Source: Variovorax sp. OV329 (GTDB lineage: Bacteria > Pseudomonadota > Gammaproteobacteria > Burkholderiales > Burkholderiaceae_C). Taken from it: DNA of 64,000 bases. The position numbers were made by a program, and so were the translations under genes. The notes under the pieces are model-generated. The model saw nothing but the letters and a program-made list of their open reading frames with translations. It was not told where the DNA came from and made no database searches. Positions 43,163 through 51,956 of this stretch are shown piece by piece; positions within the stretch are counted from its first letter, which is position 1; every line of letters begins with the position of its first letter. The stretch covers positions 415,032 to 479,031 of the forward strand of contig NZ_FOUG01000003.1 of NCBI RefSeq assembly GCF_900114785.1, read 5' to 3'.

Positions 43163-44896
43163 ATGAGAGCTATGCAACCCCGACTTCGTACCGTCCTGGG
43201 CGCGGTCCTGGCCCTGACGGCCCTCGGCGGCGCACAGGCGGCCTCGCGCGCACCCGTCGCCTCGGAGAACGGCATGGTCGTGAGCGCGCAGCACCTAGCC
43301 AGCAAGGTGGGCGTGGACGTCCTCAAGCGCGGCGGCAACGCGGTGGACGCCGCGGTCGCCGTGGGCTATGCGCTGGCAGTGGTCTATCCGGCGGCCGGCA
43401 ACCTGGGCGGCGGCGGCTTCATGACCATCCAGCTGGCCGACGGGCGCAAGACCTTCCTGGACTTCCGCGAGAAAGCGCCGCTGGCGGCCACGGCCGACAT
43501 GTACCTGGACAAGGACGGCAACGTCATCAAGGGCGCCTCCACCAAGGGGCACCTGGCGGTGGGCGTGCCCGGCAGCGTGTCGGGCATGGAGTACGCCCGC
43601 GAGAAGTACGGCACGATGAAGCGCGCGCAGCTGCTGGCGCCTTCGGTGCAACTGGCCGAGAAGGGCTTCGTGCTGGAGCAGGGCGACATCGAACTGCTGC
43701 TCACCGCCACCAAGGACTTCGGCGAAGACCCGGCCACCGCCGCCATCTTCCTGAACAAGGCCGGCCAGCCCTACAAGGCTGGCGACCGCCTGGTGCAACG
43801 GGACCTGGCGCGCACGCTGCGCGAGGTCAGCAACAAGGGCACCGACGGCTTCTACAAGGGCTGGGTGGCCAAGGCCATCGCCGATTCGAGCAAGGCCGGC
43901 AAGGGCATCATCACCACGGAAGACCTGGCGCAGTACCAGACGCGCGAACTTCCCCCGGTGGAATGCGACTACCGCGGCTACCGCGTGGTGTCGGCGCCGC
44001 CGCCGAGTTCGGGTGGAGTGGTCATCTGCGAAATGCTCAACATCCTGGAAGGCTACCCGCTCAAGGACCTGGGCTGGAACTCGGCGCAGAGCGCGCACTA
44101 CATGATCGAGTCCATGCGCCACGCCTACGTGGACCGCAACAGCTACCTGGGCGATCCGGACTTCGTGAAGAACCCGCTGGACCGGCTGCTCGACAAGGGC
44201 TACGCCGAGAAGGTCCGCGCGGTGATCGACCCCAAGAAGGCGGGCGTGTCCAAGGACATCAAGCCGGGCGTGGCGCCGCATGAGGGCAGCAACACCACCC
44301 ACTACTCGATCGCCGACAAGTACGGCAATGCGGTGTCGGTTACCTACACGCTGAACGACTGGTTCGGCGCCAAGGTCACGGCCGCGAAGACGGGCGTGCT
44401 GCTCAACGACGAGATGGACGACTTCACCGCCAAGATCGGCGTGCCCAACCTGTACGGCCTGGTGCAGGGCGAGGCCAACAAGATCGAGCCCGGCAAGCGC
44501 CCGCTGTCGTCGATGAGCCCGACCATCCTCTCCAAGGACGGCAAGCCGGTGATGGTGGTGGGCACGCCCGGGGGCAGCCGGATCATCACGGCGGTGCTGC
44601 AGACCATGGTCAACGCCATCGACTACGGCATGACGGTGCAGGAAGCCGTGGATGCGCCGCGCTTCCACCAGCAGTGGCTGCCCGACGTGACCAACGTCGA
44701 GACCTTCGCCTTCTCGGCCGACACCCGCAAGATCCTGGTGGACATGGGCCACAACCTGGGCGCGCCGCAGCCGGCCAACCACCTGGCGGCCATCATCGTG
44801 GGTGCGCCTTCGCTGGGCGGCAAGCCGGTGGCCAACAACCGCTTCTACGGCGCCAACGACCCGCGCCGCAATACGGGGCTGGCACTGGGCTACTGA
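43163..44896 (+). CDS. ggt: Gamma-glutamyltransferase / glutathione hydrolase
   Basis: Periplasmic Ntn-hydrolase that cleaves and transfers the gamma-glutamyl group of glutathione. It has 577 residues with an AGGAGAG site and signal peptide (MRAMQPRLRTVLGAVLALTALGGAQA). The large-subunit part contains GVDVLKRGGNAVDAAVAVGYALAVVYPAAGNLGGGGFM. The autoprocessing site precedes TTHYSIADKYGNAVSVTYTLND, where the Thr becomes the small-subunit nucleophile. The substrate motif PLSSMSPTIL and GTPGGSRIITAVLQT follow. The length and domain order are those of a full enzyme. Confidence 0.95.
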   Translation: MRAMQPRLRTVLGAVLALTALGGAQAASRAPVASENGMVVSAQHLASKVGVDVLKRGGNAVDAAVAVGYALAVVYPAAGNLGGGGFMTIQLADGRKTFLDFREKAPLAATADMYLDKDGNVIKGASTKGHLAVGVPGSVSGMEYAREKYGTMKRAQLLAPSVQLAEKGFVLEQGDIELLLTATKDFGEDPATAAIFLNKAGQPYKAGDRLVQRDLARTLREVSNKGTDGFYKGWVAKAIADSSKAGKGIITTEDLAQYQTRELPPVECDYRGYRVVSAPPPSSGGVVICEMLNILEGYPLKDLGWNSAQSAHYMIESMRHAYVDRNSYLGDPDFVKNPLDRLLDKGYAEKVRAVIDPKKAGVSKDIKPGVAPHEGSNTTHYSIADKYGNAVSVTYTLNDWFGAKVTAAKTGVLLNDEMDDFTAKIGVPNLYGLVQGEANKIEPGKRPLSSMSPTILSKDGKPVMVVGTPGGSRIITAVLQTMVNAIDYGMTVQEAVDAPRFHQQWLPDVTNVETFAFSADTRKILVDMGHNLGAPQPANHLAAIIVGAPSLGGKPVANNRFYGANDPRRNTGLALGY

Positions 44897-44899
44897 TCG

Positions 44900-45631
44900 A
44901 TGCAACTGCAGGAGATCTTGTATACGCAGGGCTTCGGCACCCGGCGCGTCTGCGCCGGGCTGGTCCAGCAGGGCTATGTGACGGTGGAGGGCGCGCCGGT
45001 GGACGACGCCTTCGCCGACTTCGATGCCGTCGACGGCCTGGCCTACACCGTCCAGGGCACGCCCTGGATCTACCAGTCCAAGGCCTACCTGATGCTGCAC
45101 AAGCCGGCGGGCACCGAGTGTTCGCAGAAGCCTTCGACCTACCCCAGCATCTACACCCTGCTACCCGCGCCCTTGCGCCAGCGCCCCAACAAGGGCGCGG
45201 TGCAGGGCGTGCAGGCCATCGGACGCCTGGACCAGGACACGACCGGGCTGCTGCTGCTCACCGACGACGGCCAGTTCATCCACCGGATGGGCTCGCCCAA
45301 GCACCACGTGCCCAAGGTGTACGAGGTGAGCGCCAAGCATCCGGTGGACGACGCCCAGGTGCAGAAGCTCCTGGCCGGGGTGGTGCTGGACGACGATCCC
45401 AAGCCGGTGCGGGCCGCCGCCTGCGAGGCCACCGGGCCGAACGCCCTGCGCCTGACCCTGACGGAAGGCAAGTACCACCAGGTCAAGCGCATGCTGGCCG
45501 CCGTCGGCAACCGGGTGGAAGGCCTGCACCGCTCCAGGATCGGCGACCTGGCCCTGTCCGGCGAGCTGGCCCCCGGCCAGTGGCGCTGGCTGGCACCGAG
45601 CGAAGTGGAGGCGTTGCGCCAGCGCAAATAG
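44900..45631 (+). CDS. rsuA: 16S rRNA pseudouridine synthase, RsuA/RluB/E/F family
   Basis: Isomerises uridine in rRNA; the family member fits RsuA (16S position 516) best by its S4-first layout. The 243-residue protein has an N-terminal S4 RNA-binding domain (MQLQEILYTQGFGTRRVCAGLVQQGYVTVEG). The catalytic core contains motif II AIGRLDQDTTGLLLLTDDGQFIH, in which Asp is the catalytic residue, and the lysine-rich KYHQVKRMLAAVGNRVEGLHRSRIG at the end. It starts 3 bp after the ggt stop. The exact target nucleotide is inferred. Confidence 0.85.
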   Translation: MQLQEILYTQGFGTRRVCAGLVQQGYVTVEGAPVDDAFADFDAVDGLAYTVQGTPWIYQSKAYLMLHKPAGTECSQKPSTYPSIYTLLPAPLRQRPNKGAVQGVQAIGRLDQDTTGLLLLTDDGQFIHRMGSPKHHVPKVYEVSAKHPVDDAQVQKLLAGVVLDDDPKPVRAAACEATGPNALRLTLTEGKYHQVKRMLAAVGNRVEGLHRSRIGDLALSGELAPGQWRWLAPSEVEALRQRK

Positions 45632-45711
45632 CCGCCGAAAGGAGGGCCTGCGAGTCATCGAAAACCAAGGGTGGAACGTTAGACTCGGTGCCATCCTTTT
45701 CGGAAATTCCA

Positions 45712-46719
45712 GTGCGTTTCCCATCTCACCTGAAAGGCCGCTTCGCGGCCTTTTTCCTGTCCGCCGCAGCGGCTTCCAGCGCCTTCGCCGTCCCGGCAGC
45801 GTCCGATCTGCCGCCGGCCCCGATCCTTGTCCTCAATTCCCTGGACGCTTCCGTCAGCGTGATCGATCCCGTCAAGTGGACCGAAACCCAGCGCATCGGC
45901 ACCGGCAAGGAACCGCACCACATCTACCTGACGCCCGACGAGAAGTCGGTCATCGTGGCCAATTCCGCCAGCGACTCGCTCACCTTCCTGAACCCGCGCA
46001 CCGCCGAGGTCCAGCGCGTGGTCAGCGGCATCGTCGACCCCTACCACCTGCGTTTCTCGCCGGACATGAAGTGGTTCGTCACCGCCGGCAACCGCCTCAA
46101 CCACGTGGACGTCTACAGCTGGGACGGCAAGGACGTGAAGCTGGTCAAGCGCATCGCCACGGGCAAGACCCCCAGCCACATCTACATCGACGGCAAGAGC
46201 ACCACCGCCTTCGTCACCATGCAGGACAGCGACGAGCTCATTGCCGTCGACCTGGCCAGCCAGAGCATCCGCTGGCGCGTGAAGACCGGCCCGATGCCGG
46301 CCGACATCTTCGGCGTGCACCAGGACAAGACCCTGCTGGTGGGCCTGACCGGCGGCGACGGCGTGCAGGTCTTCGACGTGGCCGGCCCCGAGCCCAAGGC
46401 AGTGGGCATCCTTCCCACCGGCAAGGGCGCGCATGCCTTCCGCTCCATGGGCGACGGCAAGACCGTGCTGGTGAGCAACCGGGTGGCCAACACCATCAGC
46501 CGCATCGACACCGCCAGCCTGAAGGTGGTCGACACCTTCGCCGTGCCCGGCGGCCCCGACTGCATGGACGTGTCGGCCGACGGCAAGACCCTGTACGTGA
46601 CCTCGCGCTGGGCCAAGAAGCTCAGCGTCGTCGACATGACGACGCGGCAGGTGGTGCGGCAGATCAACGTGGGCCGCTCGCCGCACGGCGTCTGGACGCT
46701 GGACCATGCGAGCCGCTAG
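45712..46719 (+). CDS. Exported YVTN-type beta-propeller repeat protein
   Basis: 335-residue secreted protein. No ATG fits, so the start is GTG at 45712 (VRFPSHLKGRFAAFF...AVPAAS), giving a signal peptide; another in-frame GTG lies at 45688. Propeller blades repeat with a YVTN/lactonase pattern: IYLTPDEKSVIVANSASDSLTFLN, LRFSPDMKWFVTAGNRLNHVDVYS, KTVLVSNRVANTISRIDTASLKVV and MDVSADGKTLYVTSRWAKKLSVVDM. Function is unknown; such propellers mediate protein or sugar contacts. The gene overlaps the downstream deacetylase gene by 14 bp. A terminator-like hairpin lies inside the signal peptide coding region. Confidence 0.83.
   Translation: MRFPSHLKGRFAAFFLSAAAASSAFAVPAASDLPPAPILVLNSLDASVSVIDPVKWTETQRIGTGKEPHHIYLTPDEKSVIVANSASDSLTFLNPRTAEVQRVVSGIVDPYHLRFSPDMKWFVTAGNRLNHVDVYSWDGKDVKLVKRIATGKTPSHIYIDGKSTTAFVTMQDSDELIAVDLASQSIRWRVKTGPMPADIFGVHQDKTLLVGLTGGDGVQVFDVAGPEPKAVGILPTGKGAHAFRSMGDGKTVLVSNRVANTISRIDTASLKVVDTFAVPGGPDCMDVSADGKTLYVTSRWAKKLSVVDMTTRQVVRQINVGRSPHGVWTLDHASR
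45735..45755 (+). terminator. Terminator-like hairpin inside a signal peptide coding region
   Basis: Perfect stem AGGCCGC-TTC-GCGGCCT (45735-45751) followed by TTTTT. It has all features of an intrinsic terminator but lies 24 bp inside the propeller gene. It could end rsuA transcription or attenuate the propeller operon. Confidence 0.55.
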
Positions 46720-47503
46720 GCGCCTCCTCGCCACCGCCGCGCTGAGCGGGGTGGCGGTTCTGGCGCAGGCGCAGGGCACTTGCGCCAAGCCGGTCTACCT
46801 CACCTTCGACACCGGCCACATGGGCGTCGCTTCCCTGGTGGCCGAGGTGCTCAAGCGCCAGGACGTGAAGGTCACCTTCTTCGTGGCCGCCGAGCGCACG
46901 CAGACCGGCGGCGACAGCCTGGACAACAGCTGGAAGCCCTGGTGGGCCGCCCGCGCTGCCGAGGGCCATGAATTTGCTTCCCATACCTACGACCACGTCT
47001 ACTGGCGTGGCGATGTGAAGGGCGTGGAGCCGCGCTTCCGCGTGCGTCCCACGGCTGGCGGCCTGGCCAACCGCGAGTTCACCTGGACCGCGGCCCAGTA
47101 CTGCGAAAACATCACCAAGGCCTCCGAGCGCATCGAGTACCTCAGCGGCAAGAAGCCGCTGCCGCTGTTCCGCGCGCCCGGCGGCAAGACCTCGCCGCGC
47201 TTCCTTGCCGAGATGAAGAAGTGCGGCTACGAGCACGTGGGCTGGGCGCCGGCCGGCTTCCTGGGCGACGAGTTGCCCAGCGAGACCCACAGCAATGCAG
47301 CCCTGCTGCTGCAGGCACTGCAGAACATCCGCAGCGGCGACATCCTGCTGGCCCACCTGGGCATCTGGTCGCGCCAGGACCCCTGGGCGCCGGCCGTACT
47401 GGAGCCGCTCATCACCGGCCTGAAGCAGGAGGGCTTCTGCTTCCAGACCCTGCGCCAGCATCCGGCCTACCGCGACTGGATCGCGGCGCACGCCGTCAAC
47501 TGA
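46706..47503 (+). CDS. Polysaccharide deacetylase (NodB-like, CE4) family exported protein
   Basis: 265 residues, starting 14 bp before the propeller stop. The signal peptide is MRAARRLLATAALSGVAVLAQAQ. NodB motifs: motif 1 reads TFDTGH (33-38; canonical TFDDGP), so the catalytic-base Asp35 is kept but the metal-binding second Asp is Thr36; motif 2 is GHEFASHTYDH with both His; motif 3 is LFRAPGGKTSPRF; motif 4 is ILLAHLGIW. The loss of one metal ligand leaves activity uncertain. Deacetylation of an envelope polysaccharide is the family expectation. It is translationally coupled to the propeller gene and followed 21 bp later by a membrane hydroxylase-type gene. Confidence 0.85.
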   Translation: MRAARRLLATAALSGVAVLAQAQGTCAKPVYLTFDTGHMGVASLVAEVLKRQDVKVTFFVAAERTQTGGDSLDNSWKPWWAARAAEGHEFASHTYDHVYWRGDVKGVEPRFRVRPTAGGLANREFTWTAAQYCENITKASERIEYLSGKKPLPLFRAPGGKTSPRFLAEMKKCGYEHVGWAPAGFLGDELPSETHSNAALLLQALQNIRSGDILLAHLGIWSRQDPWAPAVLEPLITGLKQEGFCFQTLRQHPAYRDWIAAHAVN

Positions 47504-47524
47504 GGCAAGGCAGGGGACGCGCAC

Positions 47525-48517
47525 ATGCTGCTGGACGCCTTCACCGACGAGTTCGCCGCCATGCAGGGCTGGCTGTTCGAGCACGCGGTGGAACCGGCGG
47601 TGTTCCACCTGGGCTTGAGTGGCTACCTGGAAGACGCCTTCGACGCCACCGGGTGGCTGCTGGTCGGCCTGATCCAGATCGCCATCCTGCTGGCCATCAT
47701 CGGGCCGCTGCAGCGCTGGCGGCCGGTCGATGCCGTGACGGACCGGGCGGCGATCCGCACCGACATCCTCTACACCCTGCTGCACCGCCTGGGCCTGTTC
47801 CCGCTGGCGATGTTTTTCGCCCTGCAGCCCTTCTTCGACGGCGTGGTCGGCCCCATGCGCACGGCCGGCTGGAGCGGATGGCAGCTGGACGCCATCCTGC
47901 CGGGCGTGACGGACATCCCCTGGGTGTCCTTCCTGCTGTACCTGGTGGTGCTCGATTTCATCGACTACTGGATCCACCGCGGCCAGCACGGCTTGCGCTG
48001 GTGGTGGAGCCTGCATGCGCTGCACCACTCGCAGCGGCAGATGACCATGTGGTCCGACAACCGCAACCATCTGCTGGATGACGCACTGCGCGACTGCATC
48101 ATCGTGGTGGTGGCGCAGCTCATCGGGGTGGCGCCGGGGCAGTTCATCGCGCTGGTGGCCATCACCCAGCTGTCCGAAAGCCTGCAGCACGCCAACCTGC
48201 GCCTGTCCTTCGGCGCCATCGGCGAGCGGCTGTGGATCAGCCCGCGTTTCCACCGCCTGCACCACAGCGTGGGCATCGGGCACGAGTCGTCTTCCGACCC
48301 GGTCGTGTCCCAGCGCCTGGGCGGCCACAACTTCGGCGTGCTGCTGCCCTGGTGGGACGTGCTTTTCGGCACCGCCAACTTCGAGATGGACCGCTACGAC
48401 CCCACCGGCATCCGCGACCAGGTCGAGCCTGATGCACAAGGCCGCCTGCGCAACTACGGCAGCGGCTTCTGGGCCCAGCAGTGGCTGGGCCTGATGCGGC
48501 TGGCCGGCCGCGGCTGA
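47525..48517 (+). CDS. Sterol desaturase / fatty acid hydroxylase superfamily membrane protein
   Basis: 330-residue di-iron membrane enzyme of unknown substrate. Hydrophobic segments lie at ~45-65, ~85-105 and ~135-155. The His cluster is visible as FIDYWIHRGQHGLRWWWSLHALHHSQRQM (~148-176), NRNHLLDD, and FHRLHHSVGIGHES (~242-255), the eight-His pattern of the superfamily. It follows the deacetylase by 21 bp. In such a cluster a lipid or hopanoid-type modification is possible, but nothing in the sequence names the substrate. Confidence 0.88.
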   Translation: MLLDAFTDEFAAMQGWLFEHAVEPAVFHLGLSGYLEDAFDATGWLLVGLIQIAILLAIIGPLQRWRPVDAVTDRAAIRTDILYTLLHRLGLFPLAMFFALQPFFDGVVGPMRTAGWSGWQLDAILPGVTDIPWVSFLLYLVVLDFIDYWIHRGQHGLRWWWSLHALHHSQRQMTMWSDNRNHLLDDALRDCIIVVVAQLIGVAPGQFIALVAITQLSESLQHANLRLSFGAIGERLWISPRFHRLHHSVGIGHESSSDPVVSQRLGGHNFGVLLPWWDVLFGTANFEMDRYDPTGIRDQVEPDAQGRLRNYGSGFWAQQWLGLMRLAGRG

Positions 48518-48560
48518 CCGCCGGTAGCCGGCGCGACACCGGCTCGCGCTATCCTCGTCG

Positions 48561-49439
48561 ATGATGCGATCTTTGCTCGACTCCTTCTGGCGCGCCGTCG
48601 CCTACTGCCTGCATCCTCGCGTGATCGTTCTGTCGATCGCGCCGCTCATCCTCATGGTGCTGTTGGCCGCGGGCCTGGGTTACTTCTACTGGGAGCCGGC
48701 CGTGGCCTGGATGCGCGAGGCGCTGGACGCCTGGCCGATCCTGTCCAGCCTCTGGGGCTGGATCGAGCGCGCCGGCGCCACCGACGTGAAGGCCGTGCTG
48801 GCGCCACTGGCGGTGGTGTTCGCCGCCACGCCGATCATCGTTGTGCTGTCGCTGCTGATCGTCTCCGGCCTGATGGCGCCGGCGCTCACCCGCCTGGTGG
48901 CGCAGCGGCGCTTTCCGGCGCTGGAGGAGAAGAAGGGTGCCTCCTTCATCCTCAGCATGTTCCGCTCGCTGGGCATGACGCTGCTGGCCGTGGTCGCCCT
49001 GGTGGTGTCCATGCCGCTGTGGCTGGTGCCGCCGCTGGTGCTGGTGCTGCCGCCGGTGATCTGGGGCTGGCTGACCTACCAGGTGATGAGCTTCGATTCG
49101 CTGGCCGAGCACGCCAGCCGCGAGGAGCGCCACACCGTCCTGCGCATCCATCGCTGGAATCTGTTCGGTATCGGCATCCTGTGCGGCCTGCTGGGCGCTG
49201 CGCCCAGCGTGGTGTGGGCCTCGGGCCTGCTGTTTGCCGCTGCCTTCTTCGTGCTGGCGCCGCTGGCGATCTGGATCTACACGCTCGTGTTCGCCTTTTC
49301 CGCCCTGTGGTTCGCCCACTACTGCCTGGACGCCCTGGCGCAGCTGCGCGCAAGCCGGGCGGCCGCCCAGCCGCCCCAGGGCAGCCTGCCGGCGCAGGAG
49401 ATCGGCCCCGCCGCTGCTGCCCAATGGGGAGCCCCCTGA
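48561..49439 (+). CDS. EI24 domain-containing membrane protein (CysZ-like)
   Basis: 292-residue inner-membrane protein with four to six hydrophobic segments: ~28-50 (VIVLSIAPLILMVLLAAGLGYFY), ~85-115, ~140-175 and ~205-250. The EI24/CysZ-type opening LLDSFWRAVAYCLHPRVI and the EEKKGASFILSMFRSL linker are typical of betaproteobacterial members. A polar C-terminal tail has APQPPQGS-like composition. CysZ itself imports sulfate, but this divergent family is mostly uncharacterised. Its stop overlaps the next start (TGATG), so the two genes are coupled. Confidence 0.85.
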   Translation: MMRSLLDSFWRAVAYCLHPRVIVLSIAPLILMVLLAAGLGYFYWEPAVAWMREALDAWPILSSLWGWIERAGATDVKAVLAPLAVVFAATPIIVVLSLLIVSGLMAPALTRLVAQRRFPALEEKKGASFILSMFRSLGMTLLAVVALVVSMPLWLVPPLVLVLPPVIWGWLTYQVMSFDSLAEHASREERHTVLRIHRWNLFGIGILCGLLGAAPSVVWASGLLFAAAFFVLAPLAIWIYTLVFAFSALWFAHYCLDALAQLRASRAAAQPPQGSLPAQEIGPAAAAQWGAP

Positions 49440-50263
49440 TGAGCCAAGTTCAAGAAAATTCCAATCCCCAGCCCTTCGGCCTGATCGTCATCGGCGACGA
49501 GATCCTCTCGGGCAAGCGCATCGACAAGCACATGCCCAAGGTGATCGAACTGCTGGCCGCGCGCGGTCTGCCGCTGGCCTGGGCCGAGTACGTGGGCGAC
49601 GACCCGCAGCGCATCACCGAAGCGCTCAGGCGCGCCTTTGCTTCGGGCGACGTGGTGTTCTCCACCGGTGGCATCGGCGCCACGCCTGATGACCACACGC
49701 GGCAATGCGCCGCTGCCGCGCTGGGCGTGCCGCTGGCGCTGCACCCGCAGGCCGAGGTGCTGATCCGCGAGCGCATGCAGGACACCGCCCGGGAGCAGGG
49801 CGTTGCCTACGAGGCCGACCGCCCGGACAACATCCACCGCCTGAACATGGGCGTGTTCCCGGAAGGCGCCGAGATCATCCGCAATCCCTACAACAAGATT
49901 CCCGGCTTCAGCGTCAACAAAGTGCATTTCGTGCCGGGTTTTCCGGTCATGGCCTGGCCGATGATCGAATCCGTCCTGGACGGGCTGTATTCGCACCTTT
50001 TTGCGGCGCCCCGGATCAGTGAAAAATCGATCATCGTGTTCGGGGGCATGGAGGCCACCCTGACCCCGCTGATGGTCGACATCGAGACCCGCTATCCCGG
50101 CATCAAGGTCTTCAGCCTGCCCAGCGTGGACCACCCGCAGTACGGTCGCCACATCGAATTGGGCGTCAAAGGGCATCCGGATCGGATCGAAGCGGCCTAC
50201 ACTTCGCTGCTCGACGGTTTGCACGGCTTTGACGCGAAACTCGGACCCGAATTGGTGCGCTGA
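49439..50263 (+). CDS. Molybdopterin-binding (MoaB/CinA N-terminal) family protein
   Basis: 274 residues from the ATG at 49439. The MoCF_biosynth fold is clear: LIVIGDEILSGKRIDKHMPKVIELLAARGL (~15-44), DVVFSTGGIGATPDDHTRQCAAAALG (~71-96) and KVHFVPGFPVMAWPMIESVL. It is shorter than full-length CinA (no C-terminal nicotinamide-nucleotide deamidase domain), matching stand-alone 'competence/damage-inducible protein A' homologs of Burkholderiales. The domain binds nucleotides or pterin; the reaction here is unknown. It is coupled to the EI24 gene and ends 146 bp before glnA. Confidence 0.87.
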   Translation: MSQVQENSNPQPFGLIVIGDEILSGKRIDKHMPKVIELLAARGLPLAWAEYVGDDPQRITEALRRAFASGDVVFSTGGIGATPDDHTRQCAAAALGVPLALHPQAEVLIRERMQDTAREQGVAYEADRPDNIHRLNMGVFPEGAEIIRNPYNKIPGFSVNKVHFVPGFPVMAWPMIESVLDGLYSHLFAAPRISEKSIIVFGGMEATLTPLMVDIETRYPGIKVFSLPSVDHPQYGRHIELGVKGHPDRIEAAYTSLLDGLHGFDAKLGPELVR

Positions 50264-50270
50264 AAGCCTA

Positions 50271-50308
50271 AGCACCGTTTTGGGATTTCACAGCACTTTA
50301 TTGGTGCA
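50271..50308 (+). promoter_or_regulatory. Tandem NtrC-binding sites (enhancer) upstream of glnA
   Basis: AGCACT-TTATT-GGTGCA (50292-50308) fits the NtrC consensus GCAC-N7-GTGC. A weaker box, AGCACC-GTTTT-GGGATT, lies at 50271-50287. Their centres are 21 bp apart (two helical turns), the classical arrangement for cooperative NtrC binding. They lie about 65-95 bp upstream of the expected transcription start. Confidence 0.72.
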
Positions 50309-50347
50309 TTGAACCCGCGCCAGCCCGCTGCCCGACCCCGGACCCAA

Positions 50348-50363
50348 TGGCACAGAACCTGCA
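50348..50363 (+). promoter_or_regulatory. Sigma-54 promoter of glnA
   Basis: TGGCAC-N5-CTGCA with the invariant GG at 50349-50350 and GC at 50361-50362, exactly 10 bp apart. The predicted start of transcription is near 50374, 36 bp before the glnA ATG. Confidence 0.78.
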
Positions 50364-50409
50364 TTCTGGGCCTTCGTTTACTCACTACCCATCCAACCAG
50401 GAGAATTTG

Positions 50410-51825
50410 ATGGCCAAGACCGTCGCCGATGTACTCAAACTCGTGAAGGAAAACGAGGTCAAGTTCGTCGACTTCCGCTTCACCGACACCCGCGGCAAGG
50501 AACAGCACGTGACCGTGCCGGTCTCGCACTTCGACGAAGACAAGTTCCAGTCTGGCCATGCCTTCGACGGCTCGTCCATCGCCGGCTGGAAGGGCATCGA
50601 AGCCTCCGACATGCTGCTGATGCCCGATCCGAACACGGCTGTCATCGACCCCTTCTTCGAGGAAACCACCCTCAACCTGACCTGCGACGTGCTGGAGCCG
50701 GCCGACGGCAAGCCTTACGAACGCGACCCCCGCTCCATCGCCAAGAAGGCCGAGGCCTACCTGAAGGCATCGGGCCTGGGCGACACCGCCTTCTTCGGTC
50801 CCGAACCCGAGTTCTTCATCTTCGATGACGTGCGCTGGAAGGCCGACATGTCGGGCAGCTTCGTCGAGATCGACGTTGATGAAGCCCCCTGGAACACCGG
50901 CAAGAAGTACGAAACCGGCAACTCCGGCCACCGTCCCACCGTCAAGGGCGGCTACTTCCCGGTTCCCCCGGTCGACAGCACGCAGGACATCCGCGCCGAG
51001 ATCTCGCTGGTGCTCGAATCGCTGGGCATTCCGGTCGAGGTGTTCCACCACGAAGTGGCCGGCGCCGGCCAGAACGAGATCGGCACCAAGTTCTCGACCC
51101 TGGTCGAGCGTGCCGACTGGACGCAGAAGCTCAAGTACGTGATCTGGAACGTCTGCCACGCCTACGGCAAGACGGCCACCTTCATGCCCAAGCCCATCCA
51201 GGGCGACAACGGCTCGGGCATGCACGTGCACCAGTCGATCTGGAAGGATGGCAAGAACCTGTTCGCCGGCGACGGCTACGCCGGCCTGAGCGATACCGCC
51301 CTGTACTACATCGGCGGCATCATCAAGCACGCCCGTGCCCTGAACGCCATCACCAACCCCGGCACCAACAGCTACAAGCGCCTGGTCCCCGGCTTCGAAG
51401 CCCCGGTGAAGCTGGCCTACTCGGCCAAGAACCGCTCGGCCTCGATCCGCATCCCCTTCGTGAGCAACCCCAAGGGCCGCCGCATCGAAGCGCGCTTCCC
51501 CGATCCGCTGGCCAACCCCTACCTGTGCTTCTCGGCCCTGCTGATGGCCGGCCTGGACGGCATCGAGAACAAAATCCACCCGGGCGAAGCCGCCACGAAG
51601 GACCTGTACCACCTGCCGCCGGAAGAAGACGCGCTGGTGCCCACCGTCTGCCACAGCCTGGACCAGGCGCTGGAGTACCTCGACAAGGGCCGTGCCTTCC
51701 TGACCAAGGGCGGCGTGTTCACCGATGCCTTCATCGATGCCTACATCGACCTGAAGATGCAGGAAGTGACGCGCTTCCGCATGGCGCCGCACCCGGTCGA
51801 GTTCGACATGTACTACTCGCTGTAA
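50410..51825 (+). CDS. glnA: Glutamine synthetase type I
   Basis: ATP-dependent ammonia assimilation; dodecameric GS-I. The 471-residue protein has the beta-grasp N-domain ([20 protein letters not shown]), [12 protein letters not shown], the metal-binding EPEFFIFDD and [15 protein letters not shown], the ATP-binding [16 protein letters not shown], and the catalytic [17 protein letters not shown]. The adenylylation Tyr is conserved at Y400 ([10 protein letters not shown]), so control by GlnE is expected. It is preceded by NtrC boxes and a sigma-54 promoter and followed by a strong terminator, with ntrB-ntrC downstream. Confidence 0.97.
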   Translation: MAKTVADVLKLVKENEVKFVDFRFTDTRGKEQHVTVPVSHFDEDKFQSGHAFDGSSIAGWKGIEASDMLLMPDPNTAVIDPFFEETTLNLTCDVLEPADGKPYERDPRSIAKKAEAYLKASGLGDTAFFGPEPEFFIFDDVRWKADMSGSFVEIDVDEAPWNTGKKYETGNSGHRPTVKGGYFPVPPVDSTQDIRAEISLVLESLGIPVEVFHHEVAGAGQNEIGTKFSTLVERADWTQKLKYVIWNVCHAYGKTATFMPKPIQGDNGSGMHVHQSIWKDGKNLFAGDGYAGLSDTALYYIGGIIKHARALNAITNPGTNSYKRLVPGFEAPVKLAYSAKNRSASIRIPFVSNPKGRRIEARFPDPLANPYLCFSALLMAGLDGIENKIHPGEAATKDLYHLPPEEDALVPTVCHSLDQALEYLDKGRAFLTKGGVFTDAFIDAYIDLKMQEVTRFRMAPHPVEFDMYYSL

Positions 51826-51852
51826 CCGGCGCCCACTTCGGGTAAGAAGAAA

Positions 51853-51883
51853 GAAGGACGGCGTATGCCGTCCTTCCTTTTTT
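51853..51883 (+). terminator. Rho-independent terminator after glnA
   Basis: 10-bp perfect stem GAAGGACGGC-GTAT-GCCGTCCTTC (51853-51876) followed by a run of T to 51883. It separates abundant glnA mRNA from the genes that follow. Confidence 0.92.
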
Positions 51884-51956
51884 GTGGGGCTTTGCCTCTG
51901 GCGCAGCGAGCGAATTGCATCAAAATGCGTCGATTGCGGACCCACTGCCCAAGACC

